From: Mesohalobacter salilacus
Lineage (GTDB): Bacteria; Bacteroidota; Bacteroidia; Flavobacteriales; Flavobacteriaceae
Assembly: GCA_003931895.1 (NCBI GenBank)
Contig: RRZV01000070.1
Span: 62,001 to 126,000 of the forward strand
Length of the DNA stretch: 64,000 nucleotides
Reading direction: 5' to 3'
The notes under the pieces were generated by a model, which was given only the letters and a program-made list of their open reading frames with translations, searched no databases and was not told where the DNA came from. Shown one piece after another: positions 9,157-17,771 of this stretch; within the stretch, counting starts at the first letter, position 1; each line of letters starts with the position of its first letter. Both the position numbers and the translations under genes were made by a program.

Positions 9157-10468
9157 ATTATTCATCTTATGGATTTGTTTGATGAGTTTTACATTTTGTA
9201 AAGCTCAAGAACTTTTAACAAAATCAGAAGCGGTTGAACTCACACTTCAAGAAAACTTTGGTATTCAAATTGCCAAAAACAATGTTGACATAGCAGAAAA
9301 CAACGCTGGAATACTCAATTCTGGGTATTTACCAAGTTTAAGCGCAGTGGCAGGAAGCAATTTTAGCAGGCAAGATCGATTGGCCGAAATCAATGGTCAA
9401 GAGCCTTTAGATCAAAAAGATTTAGACAGTGAAAACTACAACGCCAGTCTAAATCTGAACTACACTTTATTTGATGGTTTGGGACGAAAATACAACTATA
9501 AACGTTTAAAAGAACAATACAATCTTTCTGAGCTTCAGGCTCGTGAAACTATAGAAAATACACTTATCCAGCTCTTTAGCGTGTATTATGAAGTGGCTCG
9601 GCGATACGAAAATGTAGAAGTATTAAAACAAACACTGTCTTTATCTAAAGATCGCTTAAAACGAGTGGAATACCTTTTTGATTACGGTCAAGTTAACAAA
9701 CTGCAAGTGCTCAATGCCAAGGTTGATGTGTCTAATGACAGTATTAACTTGATTAATGAAACACAAACTTTAGAGAATGCCAAGCGGGATTTAAAAGTTG
9801 TCATCAATTCAGAATTTTCAAATAACTTTCAGGTTGATACTACGGTGAACTTTACACCGATGCTAAAAATAGAAAAGTTTGTTGAAGAACACGAGCTTAA
9901 CAATGTTTCGCTGCTTCAAGTAGAAAAAAGTTTAGAAATCAGCGCTTACGATCAAAAAATTAGCAAAACAGGCTATTTGCCTACTTTAGATTTAATCGGC
10001 TCATACGGTTGGAACAGAAATATCAGCCCTGAAACGCCATTTTTTTCAGGCTCTACTCAAACCTCTACAACTATTTCAGCAGGTTTAAGTTTGAATTGGA
10101 ATTTATTTGATACTGGTCAAACTGCAGTTAGAATTCAAAACGCAAAAATTGACTACGATAATCAAAAACTTCAAAAACAACAAATACAAACTCAAGTTGA
10201 TCGTGATATTCAAAACGCTTTGAACAATTATAAAACCCGTTTGTATATATACGAATTGCAAGAACAAAACGTCAAAACCAATCGAGATAACTTCAAACGA
10301 ACTGAAAACCAATTTCAACTTGGACAAATCACATCTGTAGAGTTCAGGCAAGCACAAGTTAATTTGCAAAATGCGCAAACCAGTTATAGTCTTGCCAAAT
10401 ACGATGCTAAACTCGCTGAACTTCAACTGCTTCAACTCACGGGTCAACTCCTTAATGTTAATTTTTAA
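9143..10468 (+). CDS. TolC-family outer-membrane efflux channel
   Basis: 441 residues. A signal peptide spans about 1-22 (ends FCKAQ). Two tandem repeats of long helices and beta strands follow. The first has EAVELTLQENFGIQIAKNNV near residue 30 and YTLFDGLGRKYNYKRL near 110; the second has LNWNLFDTGQTAVRIQNAKI near 320 and ends in a helix containing FRQAQVNLQNAQTSY. The doubled layout is that of outer-membrane factors that form a trimeric channel for RND pumps. Its ATG lies inside the pump gene. MM at the start leaves a choice between 9143 and 9146. Confidence 0.92.
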   Translation: MMKNRLFILWICLMSFTFCKAQELLTKSEAVELTLQENFGIQIAKNNVDIAENNAGILNSGYLPSLSAVAGSNFSRQDRLAEINGQEPLDQKDLDSENYNASLNLNYTLFDGLGRKYNYKRLKEQYNLSELQARETIENTLIQLFSVYYEVARRYENVEVLKQTLSLSKDRLKRVEYLFDYGQVNKLQVLNAKVDVSNDSINLINETQTLENAKRDLKVVINSEFSNNFQVDTTVNFTPMLKIEKFVEEHELNNVSLLQVEKSLEISAYDQKISKTGYLPTLDLIGSYGWNRNISPETPFFSGSTQTSTTISAGLSLNWNLFDTGQTAVRIQNAKIDYDNQKLQKQQIQTQVDRDIQNALNNYKTRLYIYELQEQNVKTNRDNFKRTENQFQLGQITSVEFRQAQVNLQNAQTSYSLAKYDAKLAELQLLQLTGQLLNVNF

Positions 10469-10471
10469 GTG

Positions 10472-10651
10472 ATGAAAGAACATTTTTTTCAATGTCCGTA
10501 TTGTTGGGAAACCATAAGTATGTTGTTAGATACTTCTGTGAGTCAACAAAGCTATATTGAAGATTGTGAAGTCTGTTGTCGCCCGATGAACATTACTTAT
10601 CAAACTCAAGCGAGAGAAATCACAAATTTTGAAGTTCAAGCTATTCAGTAA
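10472..10651 (+). CDS. Small CPXCG-motif cysteine-rich protein
   Basis: About 59 residues with two Cys pairs, CPYC near the N-terminus and CEVCC about 24 residues later, a compact zinc-ribbon pattern. It matches the small CPXCG-motif cysteine-rich family found in many Gram-negative bacteria, with no established function; members probably bind zinc. The ATG at 10472 directly follows the tolC stop (a GTG three bases earlier is a less likely start), so the gene is probably co-transcribed with the efflux operon. Whether that is functional or a chance arrangement is unknown. Confidence 0.75.
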   Translation: MKEHFFQCPYCWETISMLLDTSVSQQSYIEDCEVCCRPMNITYQTQAREITNFEVQAIQ

Positions 10652-10786
10652 AAAAATAATTAAATCAATTAATTATTTCTAGAATTAGCCCGTGTCTGTT
10701 TAAATATTTCATAATTGAAAAATGACAAAAGGCTTGCTATACTTTATAAATTAAAAACATTCATTTAAGATTAATTTTTCATTAGA

Positions 10787-10817
10787 TTGTTTTTTTGAAA
10801 TTAAAAACCTAAATTTG
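10787..10817 (+). promoter_or_regulatory. Promoter for the coiled-coil/zapA operon
   Basis: TTG at 10787-10789, 20 bases of spacer, then TAAATTTG at 10810-10817. This matches the Bacteroidota -33/-7 consensus (TTG, 19-21 bases, TAnnTTTG). Transcription would start a few bases before the ATG at 10836. It also argues that the start is 10836 and not the TTG at 10815, which lies within the -7 box. Confidence 0.75.
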
Positions 10818-10835
10818 TTTTTAATAGTAATTGTG

Positions 10836-11126
10836 ATGAGCCACACATTAGAAGTTGTTAAGAAATTAGAGCATCATACTTTTAAACTATTGCAAAACTA
10901 TGAATCTATAAAGGAAGAATTAAATATTTCAAAATCTAACTTAGTAGATTTAAAGCAACAACAACAAGCTTTAGAGCAGAAGATTGCGACCTTAACAACA
11001 GAAAATGAACAGCTCAAAACAGCCAATGCTATTTTAGGCAGTAAAACGTATAAAAAAGAAACCAAGCTTAAAATAAATCGATTAATAAGAGAAGTAGATA
11101 AGTGCATCGACCAATTATCTGAATGA
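10836..11126 (+). CDS. Small coiled-coil protein in operon with zapA
   Basis: 96 residues, almost wholly helical with heptad-like leucine spacing (residues about 5-75: VVKKLEHHTFKLLQNYESI, then LVDLKQQQQALEQKIATL), and a basic C-terminal third (KKETKLKINRLIREVDKCI). It has no signal peptide or membrane segment. I do not recognise a named family with a proven role. Its stop overlaps the zapA start (ATGA), so the two are translationally coupled, and a promoter lies just upstream. The coiled coil and tight link to zapA suggest a divisome-associated partner, perhaps analogous to ZapB, but that is inference. Confidence 0.75.
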   Translation: MSHTLEVVKKLEHHTFKLLQNYESIKEELNISKSNLVDLKQQQQALEQKIATLTTENEQLKTANAILGSKTYKKETKLKINRLIREVDKCIDQLSE

Positions 11127-11425
11127 AAGTGATGAAAGAAAAATTAAAAATTAAAGTTTCTATAGCGGATAGAGTATATCCCATGACAGTTTTTCCTGAA
11201 CAGGAAGAGGGTTTAAGAGTAGCAACTCAAAAAATCAATAAAGTCATCAAACATTTTGAAGATAATTATGCGGTGAGAGACAAACAAGATGTTTTAGCTA
11301 TGAGTGCTTTGCAATTCGCCTCTAAAGTTGAGCAGATGCAAATTGAAGAGAATGATGTGCATGATGAAATAGAACAACGTTTAATCGATTTAGATGAGAA
11401 ATTGGTAAATTACATAGATTACTAA
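11123..11425 (+). CDS. zapA: Cell division protein ZapA
   Basis: 100 residues. The N-terminal beta-strand domain (LKIKVSIADRVYPMTVFPEQ) and EEGLRVATQKINKVIKHFE, followed by ALQFASKVEQMQ and a C-terminal helix, are typical of ZapA, which cross-links FtsZ protofilaments at the division site. The ATG at 11123 overlaps the previous stop; the alternative ATG at 11132 would also give a good N-terminus (MKEKLKIKV). It is directly followed by a 6S-type RNA, an arrangement that recalls zapA-ssrS in proteobacteria. Confidence 0.88.
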   Translation: MKVMKEKLKIKVSIADRVYPMTVFPEQEEGLRVATQKINKVIKHFEDNYAVRDKQDVLAMSALQFASKVEQMQIEENDVHDEIEQRLIDLDEKLVNYIDY

Positions 11426-11451
11426 AACGTTCTTTAAATAAAAATATTAAT

Positions 11452-11638
11452 ACTGCCTGTATTAGTTGTTTTTCTTTTTGATAAACTCAACACTTTACAA
11501 TTAAAAAGGGTGAGTTTTGATTGCTAAAACATGCCGTTATACCTTTTGGTATCAGACGGAAGTTTGATCAGTCATGTAGCCCTAATCCTGTCTAATAGGA
11601 GTTTAATTCAAAACAAAAACTAATGCAGGCTTTTTTTA
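11452..11638 (+). ncRNA. ssrS: 6S RNA candidate (6S-Flavo type)
   Basis: A noncoding interval of about 185 bases folds into one long rod. The ends pair as GCCTGTATTAGTT (from 11455) with AACTAATGCAGGC (ending 11630, one G-U), followed at once by seven T, a terminator-like end. Inside are a CTCAACAC/GGGTGAG helix, a terminal ATACC-TTTT-GGTAT hairpin flanked by CCGT/ACGG, and an unpaired region. A closed stem, bubble and apical hairpins are the hallmarks of 6S RNA, which mimics open promoter DNA and binds RNA polymerase. Position after zapA supports this. I assign it to the known flavobacterial 6S class from structure and context; a covariance-model search is needed to confirm it. Confidence 0.7.
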
Positions 11639-11656
11639 TAAATTAAAATCAAGAAT

Positions 11657-13219
11657 ATGGAAATATTACCAATAATTATAACTGCAATTATAGCTTTAAT
11701 CATCGGCTTTGTAATTTCAAAAGCAGTAGAAAGCAAGAGTTCAAAAGGTGCAGTTAAGCAAGCTCAAAATGAAAGTAAACGCATTATAGATGAAGCTCAT
11801 AAAGAAGCTGAAAGTATTAAAAAAGATAAAATTCTTCAAGCTAAGGAGAAATTCATTGAACTTAAAGCTGAACATGAAAAGGTGATTCTCTCTCGAGATA
11901 AAAAAATCTCTGATGCAGAAAAAAGAATTAAAGACAAAGAGTCTAAAGTTTCAAACGAACTAGGGCTTAACAAAAAACGCGCTCAAGAATTAGAAGAAAA
12001 GCTAAATGATATCAATCTTAGAAAAGAACGAATTATCAAAAAGCAAGAAGAAGTTGATCAAATTCTTCAAAGAAAAATTCAACAGCTAGAAGTGATAAGT
12101 GGACTTAGTGCAGATGATGCCAAAGACCAATTAATGGAGTCTTTAAAAGAAAAAGCTAAGTCAGAAGCTATGGCAATAGTTAGAAATACTGTTGAAGAAG
12201 CCAAGATGACAGCTCAGCAGGAAGCTAAGAAAATTGTTATAAATACCATTCAACGCGTTGGAACTGAAGAAGCTGTAGACAATTGTGTTTCAATTTTTAA
12301 TCTCGAAAACGATGATGTCAAAGGTAGAATTATAGGTAGAGAAGGTAGAAACATTCGTGCACTTGAAGCAGCAACGGGAGTTGAGATTATTGTGGACGAT
12401 ACTCCTGAAGCTATTATACTTTCTTGCTTTGATTCCGTAAGACGTGAGATAGCAAGATTATCCCTTCACAAGTTGGTAACCGATGGAAGGATTCATCCTG
12501 CCCGTATTGAAGATATAGTCAGAAAAACTCAAAAACAAATTGAAGATGAAATTATAGAAATAGGAAAGCGAACCGTAATTGATTTAGGTATTCACGGTTT
12601 AAAACCAGAATTGGTTAAAACTGTTGGAAGAATGAAATATCGCTCATCTTACGGGCAAAACCTTCTGCAACACTCTAGAGAAGTTAGTAATTTATGTGGT
12701 ATCATGGCTTCAGAACTTGGCTTGAACCCAAAATTGGCTAAAAGAGCTGGACTACTTCATGATATCGGTAAAGTGCCTGAGGAAGAAACAGAAACCCCAC
12801 ATGCTATTTTAGGGATGCAATGGGCAGAAAAGTATGGTGAAAAAGAAGAAGTCTGCAATGCAATAGGCGCTCACCACGACGAAATTGAAATGACTTCATT
12901 ACTTTCTCCAATTGTACAGGTTTGTGATGCTATTAGTGGCGCAAGGCCAGGTGCTAGACGACAAGTCTTAGATTCCTACGTTAAGCGTTTAAAAGACCTT
13001 GAAGACATCGCCTTTGGATTTAACGGTGTTCAAAAAGCGTACGCTATTCAAGCTGGTCGAGAATTAAGAGTAATTGTCGAAAGTGAAAAGGTGCCGGATG
13101 AAAAAGCCTCAGAATTGTCTTTTGAAATATCCCAAAAAATTCAAACTGACATGACTTATCCTGGCCAGGTTAAGGTAACTGTTATAAGAGAAACAAGAGC
13201 TGTAAATATAGCTAAGTAG
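11657..13219 (+). CDS. rny: Ribonuclease Y
   Basis: 520 residues. An N-terminal membrane anchor (about 4-22) is followed by a long coiled coil (about 35-150). The KH domain has the core [20 protein letters not shown] (about 222-241), and the HD domain has LLHDIGK near residue 368 and an AHHDE motif near 413. This domain order is diagnostic of RNase Y, the membrane-bound endoribonuclease that starts mRNA decay. The ATG at 11657 gives the full anchor. A strong shared terminator follows. Length is normal for the family. Confidence 0.96.
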   Translation: MEILPIIITAIIALIIGFVISKAVESKSSKGAVKQAQNESKRIIDEAHKEAESIKKDKILQAKEKFIELKAEHEKVILSRDKKISDAEKRIKDKESKVSNELGLNKKRAQELEEKLNDINLRKERIIKKQEEVDQILQRKIQQLEVISGLSADDAKDQLMESLKEKAKSEAMAIVRNTVEEAKMTAQQEAKKIVINTIQRVGTEEAVDNCVSIFNLENDDVKGRIIGREGRNIRALEAATGVEIIVDDTPEAIILSCFDSVRREIARLSLHKLVTDGRIHPARIEDIVRKTQKQIEDEIIEIGKRTVIDLGIHGLKPELVKTVGRMKYRSSYGQNLLQHSREVSNLCGIMASELGLNPKLAKRAGLLHDIGKVPEEETETPHAILGMQWAEKYGEKEEVCNAIGAHHDEIEMTSLLSPIVQVCDAISGARPGARRQVLDSYVKRLKDLEDIAFGFNGVQKAYAIQAGRELRVIVESEKVPDEKASELSFEISQKIQTDMTYPGQVKVTVIRETRAVNIAK

Positions 13220-13240
13220 TTTTGTAAACTCTTCAATATA

Positions 13241-13285
13241 AACTATAAAAGCCTCAATTCATATCGAGGCTTTTTTTTATAGTTT
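13241..13285. terminator. Bidirectional terminator between rny and the M16 peptidase gene
   Basis: AACTATAAAAGCCTC (from 13241) pairs with GAGGC followed by eight T and ATAGTT (to 13285), around a loop AATTCATATC. The U-run on one side and A-run on the other make it work for both convergent genes. Confidence 0.88.
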
Positions 13286-13297
13286 TAAACATTAATT

Positions 13298-16117
13298 TTA
13301 TTTCTCAGATTCTGGCATAAGCATAGCAATATACTTATCACCTGAAGCATATTTTTTCGCTACTTTTTGAACATCTTTTGCGGTTACAGCATTAACTCTA
13401 TCCATTGTTGTTAGAAGTTTTTCTGCGCTTCTTTGGTTATAGTAAGCCGATGTTAATTGACCAAGCCAGTAGTTGTTTTTCTTTAAGCTTTCGTCTTGAT
13501 CTACTTTTTGTGCCTTTTTATATTTATTCAGGTCTTCTTCAGTTGGACCGTTATCGATAATTTTTTGTAACTCATCTAAAGCGGCCTGGGTTAAACTTTC
13601 TGCATTTTCAGGACCACAAGGAAACTGAATAGACAAATTGTATCTGGCGTATGGAAGCTTACTCATGCTGGCATTGGCACCAACACCATAAACACCACTT
13701 TCGTCTTCTCTTAAATTTTCAATGAGTTTAATCGTAAGAATTTCACCTAAGGCATCCAAAGCTGTAGCTTCTTTTTGATTGTACTCGGTCTCACCATAAA
13801 ACTGAATTCTCACGCTGCTTTTAGGATCGTTCCCTTTATAAAATACTTTTTTAAAGTCACCTTGTTTCTGACGGAAACCTAAGTCTGTAATTTTTTCTTT
13901 CTTGTTAGGGTTTGAAGGCAGAGCTGCAATATATTGTTCTGATAATTTTTTAAATTGCTCTTCGTCGACATTACCTACAAAATAAAAATGAAAATCTGCA
14001 GCATTGCTAAAACGCTCTTTATAAGTTTTGTACGCTAAGTCATAATCTGTATTTTCCCAAGCTTTATCATCTGGTAATATACCTGTCCATCTAGGATTAC
14101 CTTCATTTAAAAATCCAAAAGATTTGTCGAGAAAGTAGAAGTTTGGTGAGGCCAACATATTGCCCATAAATGCTTTTTGCTTAGCTTTATAACCTTCAAA
14201 AGCTTCTTTGTTATAATTTAGATCTGTAAAATGCGCTTGAAGCATTTGCATCAAATATTCCAAGTCTTTAGGCGAAGCTTGACCTCTAAATCTTTCAGTT
14301 GTGTTAGACACTGAGAAATTTAATCTTGCAATTTTATCACTCATAAATTTAGAGATGTCATTTTTGTTTAGACCTGAATAGCCAGCTTCAGATAGACCAT
14401 TCATAGCCCATCTTACCTTCTGGTAGGTGTCATTATCTAAAAGGTTTGTGCCTCCAAAACTCACAGCTTCAAAAAGAATTTCGTCTTCTTTAAAATCGGT
14501 TTTTTTGTAAGTGACTTTGGCTCCGTTAGATAGAGTTAAAGTTGTTGTAGCTAATGCTTCATTTTGTTCAGTGTTAGTTATTTTACCGGGTTCAAGTGTT
14601 TTTCTTATTAAACTTTTAACCAATTCGTCTTCCTGGTAGGGCTCAACATTGCTAAATGGTTTGTTTACAATATTTAAAATTTGATCTTCTGAAGGTTTTT
14701 TGCTTTTGTCGCCATATTCTGGACCAGTAAATACAACTACTCTGCTGTCTTTTCTAATGTAATCATCAATCATGTGGTTGATATCTTCAAGTTTGACTTT
14801 TGGGAGCGTTTCTTGAGTAAATTGATAATCCCATTCTATGCCTGTGTAAATATCACCACTTAAAAACTGCTGTTGTAACTGGCCAACATAGCGATTAGAT
14901 TCTGTTTTCTCTCGTTCCTTGTATTGATTTTCTTGGCGTTTTAAAATTTCTTTTTTGGCGCGTTCAAATTCCCCTGTTGTAAACCCGTGTTTTTTTACCC
15001 TAGCATTTTCCTTTAAGAGCACTTCAAGAGCTTTGAGTTGATTGTTGTTAGTAGGAATTGCAAATGAGGTAAAGGCCATTTTTTTATCATTCACAACACC
15101 ACCATAATAGCTAAAACCAAAAGTAAACGGCGGATTTGGAGAATTGGCAATTTCGTCAAGCCTATTGTTTAGCATAGTTGAAAACAGTTGCCTTTTAATT
15201 TGTTCTTTAGCTAAGTCATAAGTTGTAACAGGCTCACGCTTTTTTGGGTTTTTATAATAGATTGAAACTTGTGGTGAAGTGGCTTCTTTATCGGTTGCTA
15301 CAGCAACAAAAGTTTCTTCGTGGTTAGGAACATCATATTCTTTGCGTTCTTTTTCTTTTTTAGGGTTTTTATATTTTGAAAACCTTTTTTTGATGTCTTT
15401 TTCCATTTTATCTACATCAATGTCACCAACAGCAATAAAGGCCATCATATCAGGTCTATACCAATCTTTATAAAAATCAATTAATTCTTGATATTCAAAA
15501 TTTTCTAGAACTTCTTTAGTTCCAATAGGCAAGCGTTCAGCATATCTTGAATTGTAAAGCAGTTTGTCAAAATATTTTTTACGCATACGCTCTTGAGCAC
15601 CTAAACCGAGTCTTAATTCTTCAAGGACTACGCCACGTTCTTTATCGATTTCTTCTGGCTCTAAAATAGCATTAAATGCCCAGTCTTCCATGATATCCAT
15701 AGCTTTCGGTAGGTTATCTGGATTATCTAAAGGAATAGGTAAAAAATAAACTGTCTCATCAAAACTGGTGTAGGCGTTTAAATCGTTTCCAAATTTCACA
15801 CCGATACTTTGTAGATAATCAACAAGCTCGTTTTCTGGAAAGCGTTTTGTTCCATTAAAATTCATATGCTCCATAAAATGAGCTAAACCGAGTTGTTTGT
15901 CAGTTTCTAAGATAGATCCAGCTTTTATAACAAGTCTTAAAGTGACTTCGTTTTCTGGTTTCTGATTGTTTTTAATGTAATAGGTCATACCATTTTTGAG
16001 TACGCCTGTTCTTACACTTTCGTCTAATTTAAGTTTCTGATTGGTTTCTGGTGCTTGTGAATAGCCTATGAAGCCAACTAACACAAACATCATAAAGATT
16101 TTAATTGAATTTTTCAT
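13298..16117 (-). CDS. M16 family zinc metallopeptidase (insulinase/pitrilysin type)
   Basis: 939 residues from the chosen start, with a signal peptide ending near GYSQA (about residues 1-21). The inverted zinc motif is H80-F-M-E83-H84, followed about 75 residues later by ERGVVLEELRLG with the third ligand Glu. The C-terminal half repeats the M16 fold without the zinc motif, as usual for two-domain members. It is probably periplasmic and degrades peptides. I use the ATG at 16117: the longer frame would begin at 16144, upstream of the transcription start implied by the -7 box at 16142-16149, and would spoil the signal peptide. Confidence 0.92.
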   Translation of the reverse strand: MKNSIKIFMMFVLVGFIGYSQAPETNQKLKLDESVRTGVLKNGMTYYIKNNQKPENEVTLRLVIKAGSILETDKQLGLAHFMEHMNFNGTKRFPENELVDYLQSIGVKFGNDLNAYTSFDETVYFLPIPLDNPDNLPKAMDIMEDWAFNAILEPEEIDKERGVVLEELRLGLGAQERMRKKYFDKLLYNSRYAERLPIGTKEVLENFEYQELIDFYKDWYRPDMMAFIAVGDIDVDKMEKDIKKRFSKYKNPKKEKERKEYDVPNHEETFVAVATDKEATSPQVSIYYKNPKKREPVTTYDLAKEQIKRQLFSTMLNNRLDEIANSPNPPFTFGFSYYGGVVNDKKMAFTSFAIPTNNNQLKALEVLLKENARVKKHGFTTGEFERAKKEILKRQENQYKEREKTESNRYVGQLQQQFLSGDIYTGIEWDYQFTQETLPKVKLEDINHMIDDYIRKDSRVVVFTGPEYGDKSKKPSEDQILNIVNKPFSNVEPYQEDELVKSLIRKTLEPGKITNTEQNEALATTTLTLSNGAKVTYKKTDFKEDEILFEAVSFGGTNLLDNDTYQKVRWAMNGLSEAGYSGLNKNDISKFMSDKIARLNFSVSNTTERFRGQASPKDLEYLMQMLQAHFTDLNYNKEAFEGYKAKQKAFMGNMLASPNFYFLDKSFGFLNEGNPRWTGILPDDKAWENTDYDLAYKTYKERFSNAADFHFYFVGNVDEEQFKKLSEQYIAALPSNPNKKEKITDLGFRQKQGDFKKVFYKGNDPKSSVRIQFYGETEYNQKEATALDALGEILTIKLIENLREDESGVYGVGANASMSKLPYARYNLSIQFPCGPENAESLTQAALDELQKIIDNGPTEEDLNKYKKAQKVDQDESLKKNNYWLGQLTSAYYNQRSAEKLLTTMDRVNAVTAKDVQKVAKKYASGDKYIAMLMPESEK

Positions 16118-16141
16118 AAAAAAAAGAATTAGGATTTGATT

Positions 16142-16149
16142 CAAATATA
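16142..16149 (-). promoter_or_regulatory. -7 promoter element for the M16 peptidase gene
   Basis: TATATTTG on the minus strand is a perfect TAnnTTTG match, 24 bases upstream of the ATG at 16117. It sets the start codon by excluding the in-frame ATG at 16144. The -33 region is weak. Confidence 0.6.
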
Positions 16150-16337
16150 TGATAAACTAAAAATTTAGTTTGCTGTTTGTAATTATTTAACATTTTCTAT
16201 CATCAGACTTTTATTAAGCTTTAACCGTTTTTGATAAATAGATTTAACTAATTAATGTCTTTGATTTTTTAATTTAACTTTAAAAGTTAAAACAATTTGT
16301 TTACTTTGTAGAGCGTTTAAATTTTAAATGAATAAAT

Positions 16338-17738
16338 ATGAAATTCTTAAACCGAATTGGGGTTTTATTATGTGTACTCATTATAAGTGCATCTTGCCAA
16401 GATGATTTTGATGATTTGATTACTCCAACTAGTAATCTGGAAATACAAAACTTTGTTTGGGAAGCAATGAATGTGTTTTATCTATACAAAAGTGACGTTC
16501 CAAATTTGAGTGAAAGAAGTTCTTCAGATGCTGATTTTAGTGAGTTTATAAGTAGTTTTGATTCTCCTGAAAGTCTTTTTGATAATTTACTTAGAGAAGA
16601 CGACCGTTTCAGTGTCATTGTAAGTGATTTTAGGGTTTTGGAAGAAGCGCTTCAAGGACAAACTTTAAGTAATGGAATGCGTTTTGGTTTAGTTTTGATT
16701 CAAGATACCAATCAAGTTTTTGGCTACGTAAGATATGTTGTGCCAAATTCATCAGCTAGTGCGCAAGGTGTTGAACGTGGAATGATTTTTAATCAAATTG
16801 ATGGTACGCTTTTAAGTGATACTAATTTTAGAGATCTTTTGGCACCTGAACAATATAGTATAGGTTTAGCAGAACTACAAAATGGACAGCTTCAATCAAC
16901 AGGAGAAAGTATTTTATTAAATAAATCTAATTTAACTGAGAATCCTGTTCATATTGCAACTACACTTGAAATTAGTGGTCAAAATATTGGCTATTTGATG
17001 TATAATGGCTTTCGCTCAAATTTTGAAAGTGAACTCAATCAAGCTTTTGGTGATTTTGTAGCTAATGGAGTTACAGATTTAGTTTTAGATTTAAGATACA
17101 ACGGTGGTGGAAGTATTAATACTGCAAAAGATTTGGCTTCCATGATTACTGGCCAATTTGACGGACAGCTTTTTGCTAAAGAAAAGTTTAATGAAAACTT
17201 TGATGAAGAAAGTCTTTTCTTTGATGATCAAACTGCCAATGGCGAAAACATCAATAATCTCAATTTAGACCGCGTTTTTGTTTTGACTACTGGCTCTACG
17301 GCTTCTGCTAGTGAGTTGGTAATAAATGCCTTAAGCCCTTACATAAGTGTCATCCAAATTGGGACGACAACTACAGGAAAATTTCAAGGTTCAACAACAT
17401 TGTATGATTCACCAGACTTTAGGCGACAAGGTGCTAATCCTAATCATTTTTATGCGCTTCAGCCATTAATTCTTGAAATTGAAAATGCTGAAGGCTTTAC
17501 AGGGTTTACAGAAGGTTTTGATCCCGATATTCTATTAGAAGAAGATTTCTTTAACCTCGGTGTATTGGGGAATCCGTCGGAACCGCTTTTAGCCAGAGCA
17601 CTTCAAGAAATTGGTGTTGGTTTCCAAAGATCAAGCCTTAGAGAAAATACAACTAGATCTATAAATCTAGATCTTAAAAATGTCGGCGAATCTGAAATGC
17701 ATTTACCAAATTATCAACGGATGTATATCAATAATTAG
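16338..17738 (+). CDS. S41 family serine peptidase, predicted lipoprotein
   Basis: 466 residues. The N-terminus has a lipoprotein signal with lipobox ISASC (Cys20). A helical cap region follows, then a PDZ-like part (VVPNSSASAQGVERGMIFNQ, about 138-157). The S41 protease core has DLVLDLRYNGGGS near residue 250, the serine loop TTGSTASASELVINAL near 315, and TTTGK with the general-base Lys near 345. This is the tail-specific/C-terminal processing peptidase fold. It is anchored in the periplasm or on the cell surface; substrate unknown. The catalytic Ser/Lys environment appears intact. Confidence 0.88.
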   Translation: MKFLNRIGVLLCVLIISASCQDDFDDLITPTSNLEIQNFVWEAMNVFYLYKSDVPNLSERSSSDADFSEFISSFDSPESLFDNLLREDDRFSVIVSDFRVLEEALQGQTLSNGMRFGLVLIQDTNQVFGYVRYVVPNSSASAQGVERGMIFNQIDGTLLSDTNFRDLLAPEQYSIGLAELQNGQLQSTGESILLNKSNLTENPVHIATTLEISGQNIGYLMYNGFRSNFESELNQAFGDFVANGVTDLVLDLRYNGGGSINTAKDLASMITGQFDGQLFAKEKFNENFDEESLFFDDQTANGENINNLNLDRVFVLTTGSTASASELVINALSPYISVIQIGTTTTGKFQGSTTLYDSPDFRRQGANPNHFYALQPLILEIENAEGFTGFTEGFDPDILLEEDFFNLGVLGNPSEPLLARALQEIGVGFQRSSLRENTTRSINLDLKNVGESEMHLPNYQRMYINN

Positions 17739-17771
17739 ACTAAAGTCTATTGAAATGCTAATCAAACTTAT

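Noticed and set aside
10103-10492. 129-residue minus-strand frame over the TolC-type gene
   Set aside because: It is an antisense shadow over the conserved outer-membrane channel gene.
16301-16308. TTACTTTG as a -7 box for the S41 peptidase gene
   Set aside because: The second base does not fit TAnnTTTG and no -33 is present; too weak to annotate.
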